18,637 bases of DNA from CAZYHU01 sp964524475 (GTDB lineage: Bacteria; Patescibacteriota; Minisyncoccia; Phycocordibacterales; UBA1006): positions 1 through 18,637 of the forward strand of contig CAZGCO010000010.1 in NCBI GenBank assembly GCA_964524475.1, read 5' to 3'. The translations under genes were made by a program, and so were the position numbers. Each line of letters opens with the position of its first letter. The stretch's first letter is position 1. The notes under the pieces were generated by a model. It had not been told where the DNA came from and ran no database searches. It saw nothing but the letters and a program-made list of their open reading frames with translations. Shown here in pieces: positions 1 through 6,674 of this stretch.

Positions 1-1832
1 CATTGCGTGTACTCGATGGAGCAGTTGTAGTGTTCGACGGTGTAGCCGGAGTAGAACCTCAATCAGAAACTAACTGGCGTTATGCAGATGAAGGGAACGT
101 ACCTCGTATATGTTTCATTAACAAACTTGATCGTACAGGAGCTTCTTTTGAACGTTCATTCCAATCAATCCTCAGTCGTCTAACAAAAACAGCGGTGCGT
201 TTTCAAATCCCTATTGGTGAAGAAGAAAACATGGAAGGAGTTATTGATTTGTTAAAAATGAAGGCTTATTATTTTGAAGGTAACATGGGAAATATTGTAG
301 TAGAAAAAGAAATCCCAGAAAATCTCCGTGCTGATGCAGAAAAATACCATGCAATTCTCGTAGAAAAAATCGTAGAAAATGACGAGGAATTCATGATGGA
401 ATACCTGGATGGACGCACTGATTTCCCAGCTGACGCACTCAAGGCTATCGCTCGTCGTGCAATTATTGCAAACAAGTTGATTCCAGTATTTGCAGGAACA
501 GCTTTGAAAAACAAAGGAGTACAGTTAGTTTTGGATGCGGTAGTAGACTATCTCCCATCACCACTCGACATCCCTGCACCAAGAGGTGTTGATCCAGATA
601 GTGGAGTAGAAATCGCTCGTGAAGTAACTGATACCGCACCTCTTGCAGGACTCGCATTTAAAATCGCGACAGATCCATTCGTAGGACAGTTAGTATTCTA
701 TCGTATTTATTCAGGAACACTGGATGCAGGTTCATATATTCTCAATACTCGTAGTGGGAACAAAGAACGTATCGGACGTATCCTCCGTATGCATGCAAAT
801 GAACGTGAAGAAATCAAACAAGCTAACGCAGGGGATATTGTTGCACTTGTAGGAGTAAAAGACGTAAAAACATCTGATACCCTATGTGACCCTGCAAACC
901 CTATTGTGCTCGATGAAATTAAAATCCCTGAACCTGTAATCAGTTTGAAAATCGAACCAAAAACAAAGGCCGATCAAGAACGTATGGGTATGGCATTAAA
1001 CCGCCTTGCTGACGAAGATCCTACTTTCCGTATTGCTACTGATACTGAAACAGGTGACACCGTGATCTGGGGGATGGGAGAATTACACTTGGAAATCATC
1101 GTTGATCGTATGAAACGAGAATTCAATGTAGATGCAAACACAGGACGTCCACAGGTAGCCTACAAAGAAACTATTTCAGGCGAAGCAGATATTGATAACA
1201 AATATGTAAAACAATCAGGAGGAAAAGGACAATATGGACACGTAAAAATCCGTGTATCACCATTGGATTACAGTATTCCTGTTGAAGACCTACCAAAGAA
1301 TACAAAACGTACCGATGGTTTGGAATTCATCAACAATATCAAAGGAGGGGTTATTCCACAAGAATTTATCCCGGCTGTTGAAAAAGGAATTCGTGAAGCT
1401 ATGGGACGTGGAGTACTTGCAGGATATCCTATCGTAGATCTCAAGGTTGATTTGTACGACGGATCATATCATGATGTGGATTCATCTGAAATCGCTTTCA
1501 AGGTAGCAGCAATGCAAGCGTTGAAAGAAGCAGTTGAAAAAGCTCGTCCAGTACTCTTGGAACCAATGATGCGTGTAGAAATTACCGTACCAGAAAAATT
1601 CCTTGGGGATATTACCGGAAACGTTTCATCGAAACGTGGTATGATCGAAGGAGTAGATGATCGCGAAATGGTGAAAACTATTCGTTGTATCATCCCACTA
1701 TCAGAAATGTTCGGATACATGTCATCTCTCCGGTCTATGACTGAAGGACGTGGTATGTTCTCTATGGAATTCGCTCGTTACGAAACAGTTCCACAAAACG
1801 TTGCTGATGAAGTAATTAAATCTCGAAAATAA
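1..1832 (+). CDS. fusA: Elongation factor G, 3' part (5' end outside window)
   Basis: EF-G is the GTPase that moves tRNAs and mRNA through the ribosome and, with RRF, recycles ribosomes. The reading frame is open from the first base (first full codon at base 3), so the gene is cut by the window edge. Roughly the first 100 residues, with the P-loop, switch I and DxxG, are missing. In the visible 609 residues the order fits the family. The G-domain piece starts at 'RVLDGAVVVFDGVAGVEPQS' and carries the G4 motif NKLD at about residue 40. A beta-barrel domain II lies around 215-300, domain III near 310-390 ('MGELHLEI'), and domain IV/V follow ('SGGKGQYGHV', 'GYMSSLRSMTEGRG' near the end). No frameshift or missing motif was seen. 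The gene is closed by a very strong terminator and is not co-transcribed with the next gene. The TTG at base 3 is an internal Leu codon, not a start. Confidence 0.97.
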   Translation, partial: LRVLDGAVVVFDGVAGVEPQSETNWRYADEGNVPRICFINKLDRTGASFERSFQSILSRLTKTAVRFQIPIGEEENMEGVIDLLKMKAYYFEGNMGNIVVEKEIPENLRADAEKYHAILVEKIVENDEEFMMEYLDGRTDFPADALKAIARRAIIANKLIPVFAGTALKNKGVQLVLDAVVDYLPSPLDIPAPRGVDPDSGVEIAREVTDTAPLAGLAFKIATDPFVGQLVFYRIYSGTLDAGSYILNTRSGNKERIGRILRMHANEREEIKQANAGDIVALVGVKDVKTSDTLCDPANPIVLDEIKIPEPVISLKIEPKTKADQERMGMALNRLADEDPTFRIATDTETGDTVIWGMGELHLEIIVDRMKREFNVDANTGRPQVAYKETISGEADIDNKYVKQSGGKGQYGHVKIRVSPLDYSIPVEDLPKNTKRTDGLEFINNIKGGVIPQEFIPAVEKGIREAMGRGVLAGYPIVDLKVDLYDGSYHDVDSSEIAFKVAAMQALKEAVEKARPVLLEPMMRVEITVPEKFLGDITGNVSSKRGMIEGVDDREMVKTIRCIIPLSEMFGYMSSLRSMTEGRGMFSMEFARYETVPQNVADEVIKSRK

Positions 1833-1890
1833 AACAACATAACAAAGCGGCACCCTACGGGTGCCGCTTTGTTATGTTGTTTTATTTTTT
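1831..1890 (+). terminator. Rho-independent terminator of fusA, 25-bp perfect stem
   Basis: A perfect inverted repeat has arms at 1831-1855 and 1859-1883 around a 3-base TAC loop. The core is GCGGCACCC/GGGTGCCGC, followed by a T-rich tract to 1890. It begins inside the fusA stop codon. The A-rich 5' flank means it could also work on the opposite strand. Confidence 0.93.
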
Positions 1891-1893
1891 ACA

Positions 1894-1902
1894 TGGTATA
1901 CT
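1894..1902 (+). promoter_or_regulatory. Extended -10 promoter for the 1939-5515 operon
   Basis: TGG followed by TATACT (1897-1902) is an extended -10 element. No good -35 lies at normal spacing, because that position falls in the right arm of the fusA terminator. The predicted start near 1909 gives a leader of about 30 bases before the ATG at 1939. The same TGGTATACT string recurs before the gene at 5634. Confidence 0.6.
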
Positions 1903-1938
1903 GAAACCATATTATTAATATTTTTTCACTATATATTT

Positions 1939-2325
1939 ATGGAATGGAATTACTTGAAAAAAAAATACACCGAACAACTATCACAAAATGCAGGAGCATA
2001 TTCGGGTGTTAGCGACAAAGAGCAGGCTCGTCGTTTGCTGAATAAAAAAATAAAAAATATTTTCATCAGTATAGTAATCGCCATAGTAATTATTACTGGA
2101 ATATGGTTTGTATATACACGAATCACTCATCCAGTTATAACTGACATGAATCCACCACTGACCGAAGAACAAGTCACTGATATTGTAAACCAATTCAAAA
2201 CGTTTGAACAAGAAAATCCATTACCAGAAACACAGCGTCAAAAACTAATCGTCGGAGACCCAGACGCATTACCAAAACCACCGGAAACAAAAACTACCAT
2301 AAAACCAACAACTAATAAACGTTAA
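1939..2325 (+). CDS. Small single-pass membrane protein, first gene of a secreted-protein operon
   Basis: I do not recognise a family. The 128-residue product has a polar, charged N-terminal part (1-40), one strongly hydrophobic helix at about 41-60 ('IFISIVIAIVIITGIWFVYT'), and a hydrophilic C-terminal part ending in a Pro/Thr/Lys-rich tail. The layout suggests a bitopic protein with a short cytoplasmic head and an exported tail. I chose the ATG at 1939 because it sits about 30 bases after the promoter in the 'TATTTATG' context used by other genes here. The frame stays open upstream to a GTG at 1861, but that GTG lies inside the fusA terminator. The next gene starts 4 bases after the stop, so the two are co-transcribed. 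A role in anchoring or exporting the three downstream secreted proteins is possible from position alone. Confidence 0.8.
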   Translation: MEWNYLKKKYTEQLSQNAGAYSGVSDKEQARRLLNKKIKNIFISIVIAIVIITGIWFVYTRITHPVITDMNPPLTEEQVTDIVNQFKTFEQENPLPETQRQKLIVGDPDALPKPPETKTTIKPTTNKR

Positions 2326-2329
2326 TATT

Positions 2330-3331
2330 ATGCAGAATTCATATATAAAAAAAATCATACTTATTATTTTTTTAATCATCGTTGGGTTTGGTGTTTTCAT
2401 GTGGTCACGTGCTGTATCAGCCTGGGCAACAGGAGAACTATATGGTTATGCATGTAATCCAAGTAATGCGAACCTAATTGGATGTATCAGTATGAATAAT
2501 ATTAGTTCATCGGGTTCTGGCGCGTTTACTGGTCAGCCATCCAGTTTCGCAGTGACATTTAATCGACTAACATCAGAATTTAATGGAACAGGATGGAGTC
2601 CGCGTATCGGAGTCGTTAGTTTCGGACAAACATGCCCATCATTTATCACCAGTGTTATCGCAGGATCAGGTACAGGCAAAAAATGCGCACATGTAAATAT
2701 TGCGCCAACCACAACACCAGCTACGACAAATACCGATACCGCATCAGGGTGGGGTGGATGGATATATGTCGGAGGCGTCACCTATACCCTGGGAACAGAA
2801 ACATTATCTGGCAAGGGCTGGGAAGCATGGAACAGTGACAATCGTGATATAACCAGTGATGTTGGTATTGGTTATATTGATTTTAATACCGTAAAATATG
2901 CATTGGTAGGATGTACCCAATCATCTGCAACGAACTATAATTCCAACGCAACCGTTGATGATAATACCTGTACCTATGCCAGCAGCTGTGGATCATTTGC
3001 AGGAATACAGAGTATTAATACCATTGCAAATATTACTTCTCCGGGTAGTGGTGCTGTGGCACCAAACCCTCCATCAATTCCTATTGTTGCAGGATATTGT
3101 GCATCAGGTAATTTAATTTCTAACTATGCGCAGACTACTACAGGAGCAGGGGGAGCATCATGGTTATGTCACGGAGCAGGTGCTCCTGCTGCATGTAGTT
3201 ATACTATAGTATTTGAAATATGTAATAACGGTATCGATGATGATAACGATCCAACAACTGACGATGTAATTAACTGTGGTACTACAACTCCAGTAAGTGG
3301 TCGACCTAATCCAGCCTATCGTGAAAACTAA
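2330..3331 (+). CDS. Secreted modular surface protein, 333 aa
   Basis: No enzymatic function can be assigned. Residues 1-31 form a signal peptide or anchor: Lys, a long hydrophobic stretch, then a likely cleavage near 'RAVSA'. The mature part has two related motifs, 'GELYGYA..LIGCISMN' and 'LSGKGWEAW..IGYIDFN'. They resemble the 'GYAW..IGWISF' repeats I know from CPR surface proteins. A Cys-containing stretch at about 193-216 ('GCTQSSATNYNSNATVDDN') follows the 'GCTxxxATNYNxxATxDDxxC' pattern seen in secreted proteins of several phyla. A 'CASGN...WLCHGAG...CSY' module comes next, then an acidic 'CNNGIDDDND' motif that could bind calcium. Cysteine is frequent, suggesting disulphides outside the cell. 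It is second in a four-gene operon. The CASGN module is shared with the protein encoded at 3905. Confidence 0.85.
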   Translation: MQNSYIKKIILIIFLIIVGFGVFMWSRAVSAWATGELYGYACNPSNANLIGCISMNNISSSGSGAFTGQPSSFAVTFNRLTSEFNGTGWSPRIGVVSFGQTCPSFITSVIAGSGTGKKCAHVNIAPTTTPATTNTDTASGWGGWIYVGGVTYTLGTETLSGKGWEAWNSDNRDITSDVGIGYIDFNTVKYALVGCTQSSATNYNSNATVDDNTCTYASSCGSFAGIQSINTIANITSPGSGAVAPNPPSIPIVAGYCASGNLISNYAQTTTGAGGASWLCHGAGAPAACSYTIVFEICNNGIDDDNDPTTDDVINCGTTTPVSGRPNPAYREN

Positions 3332-3339
3332 TTTATTTT

Positions 3340-3888
3340 ATGCAAAAAACATTTTTAAAAAACAGCATATTGCTGTGTATCATGATTGTTATGCTATTTG
3401 GTTTTGGTGCATTATCACAGGTATATAGTGTAAATATTCCATTACATAGTGGACCATTCGTTGATAGCAACAGTGATGGAATATATCAAATTACCGAATC
3501 AGCAGGACAAAACAAGTTAGGAAATCTAACCGTGGGGGACGACACTGCATATGTTGGTTCACCAAAACTGGGTGTAGCCGGCCAATTAAAAATTACGAAA
3601 ACACCCTGTGATGGAATAACTCCTTGTTCACGTTCTGTTTCCGCACCAGAACTGCATGTTCTGCAACATAGTTATATGAAAAATGCAGTAATTGGGTGGA
3701 CAGGTAGTGGGAACCCTACACCTTGGGCCGACTCTACACTCGATGTACGTGGATATATCCAAGGTGACCCTAGTGCAAGTTATATGAATTATCCTGCAGG
3801 AAATTATTATACTGATGGTACAAATACTTCCACAACAGATAAACTATTATGCTTTGATTCGTTAGGTACATTGGTAGCATGCCCTTAA
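3340..3888 (+). CDS. Secreted fibre-like protein, 182 aa
   Basis: A hydrophobic signal segment (about 8-30) precedes a mature region rich in Gly, Thr, Ser and Asn. Visible modules are 'GPFVDSNSDG' followed by 'KLGNLTVGDD', then 'STLDVRGYIQGD', and a C-terminal 'LLCFDSLGTLVAC'. The same order (PF-D, LRLGG, TLDVVG, ACFDSNGLIKPC) is found in the N-terminal part of the next protein, so the two look like paralogues of unequal length. The 'LDVxG' element is the short fibre repeat found in tail-fibre-like CPR surface proteins. The gene follows its neighbour by 8 bases and has no visible Shine-Dalgarno sequence. Function is unknown; a structural surface role is inferred. Confidence 0.82.
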   Translation: MQKTFLKNSILLCIMIVMLFGFGALSQVYSVNIPLHSGPFVDSNSDGIYQITESAGQNKLGNLTVGDDTAYVGSPKLGVAGQLKITKTPCDGITPCSRSVSAPELHVLQHSYMKNAVIGWTGSGNPTPWADSTLDVRGYIQGDPSASYMNYPAGNYYTDGTNTSTTDKLLCFDSLGTLVACP

Positions 3889-3904
3889 TCATCTCTTATT
3901 ATTT

Positions 3905-5515
3905 ATGAAAAACAATTTTTATTCTCTGAAAATATTTTTTGCACTCCTTGCAATACTGATCACGGCACATTTTGTCTCTGCGGTATTTGTACCAGGACCG
4001 GTCACACCACCGACGAACACCCCGCAACCATTCCTGGATGTATCAAGTACCGGACAAACAAAACAAGGATGGTTACGTCTGGGTGGATCAGGAGCACCTG
4101 GAGCAACCCTGGATGTGGTGGGTACCACGATCAGTAACACACTGGGTGTTGTTGGTGATAGTTGGGTATCAGGAAAACTACGGGTAGGTGGAATAACTAT
4201 CCCCGCAGCAACCGACCCTACACTCGTCGTCACTGGTGGATATATACGTTCCAGTATTGCCACAGGTACAGGAATGCGTCCTGCTTGTTTTGACAGTAAT
4301 GGTCTAATTAAACCTTGCAGTACAGGACCAATAACCCAATGTAATGACGGTATTGATAATACCGACCCAGAAGATACCCTGGTAGATATTGCTGACCCAG
4401 GATGTCTCAGTGGTGTTGGTGGGGCATATAATTCTGCTGATAATGACGAAACAAACACTGCAGTGGCAAGTACCTGTGGTAGTGCAAGTAGTACAACACC
4501 AGTATCAACTGCACCAACTACGAATCTATGTGCGTCAGGTAATACCGCAAGTAGTGTTACCAGTAATACCAGCAGTTATAACTGGACATGTACCAACGGT
4601 ACCAACCCCTCCATTGCATGTAGTGTTCCGAAAAATAGTATTGTGTGGAATAGTAGTTCATGTACTGGATATGCAGATATCTATTCATCAGCATCAACAT
4701 GGTATCCATTCAGCGCTACCTGTTCAAATGCAACAAACAATGGAACAAACATTACAACATGGGAAAAAGAAGTAAACGGAGTAGTATCACCGGTTACTGA
4801 TTATTTTGTTGGATCATCTACTATAAATCTTGCAAAAGCAACAGGAGGAAATGCAAATCCAAGTACCGAAGTAATCTGGAGTAACGGACCAAATAATAAT
4901 AGTAATGTTTCATATGGTTATAATAATACAGGTATGGGTGCAGTAACTTATCCTGTAGGAACATTAAAAACATTCCGTGTACGACCAGTCAGTGGTACAA
5001 CCACAGGACCATGGTCAAAATACTGGACAGCGTTACGACCTGATGATATTCCAGTAAATACTACTGTAAAAAATAGTTCCTTTAGTGGAGGAGATAAAAA
5101 ACTAACTTTTACATGGCCAATACCCACAAACGAAAATTCTTCACCAAAAGTAATTTCGTATCAAATAAGGGCGTGTTTATTCCCACTACCAGGTAATGGT
5201 GGAGGAATATACGATTGTGTACCTATTGGGTCTTTCTTTGAAAGTATTAATCCAGGAACAACCAGTGTATCATATATTGATACAGGTACTTATCTTGGAG
5301 GATCTGCATATGTAAAACTTATTAATAGTGGTACGCCAAGTATTCCAGATTTTACTTGTGAATATCATTATGCTAGTGGTTCAACCCAATCTTGTGAATT
5401 TTTTATTCGTGGTTTTATTGACACAACATCCCGTCCAGAGTTTATTAATGGTTTTAATAGCTCGACTACGACTCTTGATGACTACACATTTTCAAGTCGT
5501 TGGACAAAATTCTAA
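3905..5515 (+). CDS. Secreted modular surface protein, 536 aa, possible FnIII-like domain
   Basis: A signal peptide (about 1-26, ending near 'HFVSA') leads to a fibre-like region with 'PFLDVSSTGQ', 'LRLGG', 'TLDVVG' and 'ACFDSNGLIKPC', homologous to the preceding 182-residue protein. An acidic 'QCNDGIDNTDPEDTLVDIAD' stretch and the end motif 'NSADNDE' match a module common in CPR exported proteins. It is followed by a 'LCASGN...WTCTNG...ACS' module also present in the protein at 2330. From about residue 380 on, a beta-rich segment ('KKLTFTWPIPTNENS', 'ISYQIRACL') looks like a fibronectin type III fold; this is a weak inference. It is the last gene of the operon and is followed by a clear terminator. 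A role in adhesion or in a surface layer is plausible but not shown. Confidence 0.85.
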   Translation: MKNNFYSLKIFFALLAILITAHFVSAVFVPGPVTPPTNTPQPFLDVSSTGQTKQGWLRLGGSGAPGATLDVVGTTISNTLGVVGDSWVSGKLRVGGITIPAATDPTLVVTGGYIRSSIATGTGMRPACFDSNGLIKPCSTGPITQCNDGIDNTDPEDTLVDIADPGCLSGVGGAYNSADNDETNTAVASTCGSASSTTPVSTAPTTNLCASGNTASSVTSNTSSYNWTCTNGTNPSIACSVPKNSIVWNSSSCTGYADIYSSASTWYPFSATCSNATNNGTNITTWEKEVNGVVSPVTDYFVGSSTINLAKATGGNANPSTEVIWSNGPNNNSNVSYGYNNTGMGAVTYPVGTLKTFRVRPVSGTTTGPWSKYWTALRPDDIPVNTTVKNSSFSGGDKKLTFTWPIPTNENSSPKVISYQIRACLFPLPGNGGGIYDCVPIGSFFESINPGTTSVSYIDTGTYLGGSAYVKLINSGTPSIPDFTCEYHYASGSTQSCEFFIRGFIDTTSRPEFINGFNSSTTTLDDYTFSSRWTKF

Positions 5516-5531
5516 TATAATAACAAGTAAT

Positions 5532-5558
5532 AAACCTGTGGAAAACCACAGGTTTTTA
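5532..5558 (+). terminator. Rho-independent terminator of the 1939-5515 operon
   Basis: AAACCTGTGG (5532-5541), an AAAA loop and CCACAGGTTT form a perfect 10-bp stem followed directly by T residues. Confidence 0.9.
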
Positions 5559-5561
5559 CTA

Positions 5562-5591
5562 TTGACTTTTTTATTAGAAAAATGGTATACT
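5562..5591 (+). promoter_or_regulatory. Sigma-70-type promoter for the 5634 gene
   Basis: A -35 TTGACT (5562-5567), 18-base spacer and -10 TATACT (5586-5591) preceded by TGG make the best-formed promoter in the window. It begins only a few bases after the upstream terminator. The predicted leader is about 36 bases. Confidence 0.8.
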
Positions 5592-5633
5592 TTTATTAAG
5601 CTTCAAATTAAATTTCTTTAAAAAAATATAGAC

Positions 5634-6509
5634 ATGAAAAAACTAACTATTGCTATTGCCATGTTTATAAGCATCGCAACACAAGCACAAGAATTTACTT
5701 TCCTTGATACCGTAAGAAGTATTAAAGAATTTACTGTAGAAGACCTTATTTTTACTCTCACTCCGTTTGGAGTATCAAAAGGATCATTCTATTTAACTAT
5801 TACTGAACCAGAAATAGATTCTGGGTCTGGCAAGATATGGGTTTCGTGGGATGGAGTTAACGACGAAGGAAGTTTGATTGAATTTACGTTTAAAAAAAAT
5901 AAACGTATTAAAATTAATTTCTCCTCGTTAGTTACATCCGAAAACAAGTATCAACAATTTGGTTTTGCTGCAAAATTTGGCGGAGGTGGTATTGGTATTA
6001 ATGGTGGTTTGTATGGTATGTGGGTAACTACACCAGAAATTAGAAATGCTATTGTTAAAAACAATGCGATTTCTACAACTACACTGGTGGAGGTCATTTC
6101 TGAAATTATTTCATCAAATCTTGACGAACTTATTTCGTACATAATAAAAGATGACAAAGGTACAATTCTTTTCAAAGAAATCGACACTACACCAGCAACG
6201 GTGGAGGCGGTAACAAAACAAAGAAAAATACTGATTGATTTCAACAAATATCCTACCGCAAAAACACTAACCTGCATCACTCAAACAAGTGGCCAAACAA
6301 CGATGAAGTTACAGAAACTTACGCCATCATCCGTAGTTTCAGTCTCACCAAAGACCTTAACAGATGAAACACAAATTACAATATTCAACATAAGCGGACA
6401 AAACCTAGGTATAACAACCTGGGGTGAAGAAATAAAAATGTCTCGCGACGGTTTTTACAAATCTGAAACGATGACAAGACCAAAAAGAAAACCGGTCGTG
6501 GTTTTCTGA
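5634..6509 (+). CDS. Secreted protein of unknown function with Bacteroidota-like signal peptide
   Basis: The 291-residue product starts with a compact signal peptide ('MKKLTIAIAMFISIATQAQ'), most likely cut after the second Gln. The Q-A-Q ending is typical of Bacteroidota rather than of the other signal sequences in this window. The mature part has a beta-rich segment with 'GKIWVSWDGVNDEGSLIEF', a Gly-rich turn ('KFGGGGIGINGGLYG') near residue 120, a helical stretch around 140-165, and a basic C-terminus ('TRPKRKPVVVF'). It has only one Cys, no lipobox and no sorting domain that I recognise. It lacks the fibre motifs of its neighbours. It is the only gene here that ends in TGA. It stands alone, with its own promoter and terminators, which fits an acquired single-gene cassette. 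Its function is unknown. Confidence 0.83.
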   Translation: MKKLTIAIAMFISIATQAQEFTFLDTVRSIKEFTVEDLIFTLTPFGVSKGSFYLTITEPEIDSGSGKIWVSWDGVNDEGSLIEFTFKKNKRIKINFSSLVTSENKYQQFGFAAKFGGGGIGINGGLYGMWVTTPEIRNAIVKNNAISTTTLVEVISEIISSNLDELISYIIKDDKGTILFKEIDTTPATVEAVTKQRKILIDFNKYPTAKTLTCITQTSGQTTMKLQKLTPSSVVSVSPKTLTDETQITIFNISGQNLGITTWGEEIKMSRDGFYKSETMTRPKRKPVVVF

Positions 6510-6538
6510 AAATGTTTTTTTAATAAGTTGTGTGTTTT

Positions 6539-6577
6539 AAAAAGCTCTTTGACGTGGCGTCCAAAGAGCTTTTTTAT
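6539..6577 (+). terminator. Rho-independent terminator after the 5634 gene
   Basis: AAAGCTCTTTG pairs with CAAAGAGCTTT. The pairing continues inward as ACG/CGT around a TGG loop, with one bulged C on the right side. A T-rich tract follows. Reading through the TGA stop of the upstream gene would run into this hairpin, which supports TGA as a true stop. Confidence 0.9.
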
Positions 6578-6595
6578 TTCATAATAATAAAAATT

Positions 6596-6623
6596 AATCC
6601 TTGATATTTTCAAGGATTTTTTC
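6596..6623 (+). terminator. Second hairpin terminator in tandem
   Basis: AATCCTTGA (6596-6604), loop TATTT, TCAAGGATT (6610-6618) and a following T run. It lies about 20 bases after the first terminator and just before the promoter of the 1050-residue fibre gene, so it insulates that gene from the one upstream. Confidence 0.75.
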
Positions 6624-6653
6624 TTGTGTGATTTTTATATTTTGTGTTATACT
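6624..6653 (+). promoter_or_regulatory. Promoter of the S74 fibre gene
   Basis: A weak -35 TTGTGT (6624-6629), 18-base spacer, and an extended -10 TGT-TATACT (6645-6653). The expected start near 6660 leaves a leader of about 15 bases with no Shine-Dalgarno sequence. Confidence 0.65.
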
Positions 6654-6674
6654 ATTTCAGATATTTATATATTT

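Noticed and set aside
1861..1938. N-terminal extension of the 1939 gene from a GTG at 1861
   Set aside because: The GTG lies in the right arm of the fusA terminator and upstream of the -10 element; the ATG at 1939 has the local start context and is followed by a sensible protein.
3919..4458. 179-residue minus-strand open frame
   Set aside because: It is the antisense of the repetitive 536-residue secreted protein; it has no promoter and no recognisable domain.
6507..6580. TGA read as glycine, as in Gracilibacteria or SR1
   Set aside because: No long gene here contains an in-frame TGA, and readthrough at 6507 would only translate a terminator hairpin.
6624..6674. TTG start adding 17 residues to the fibre protein
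   Set aside because: This stretch contains the promoter, and the ATG at 6675 is followed directly by a normal signal peptide.
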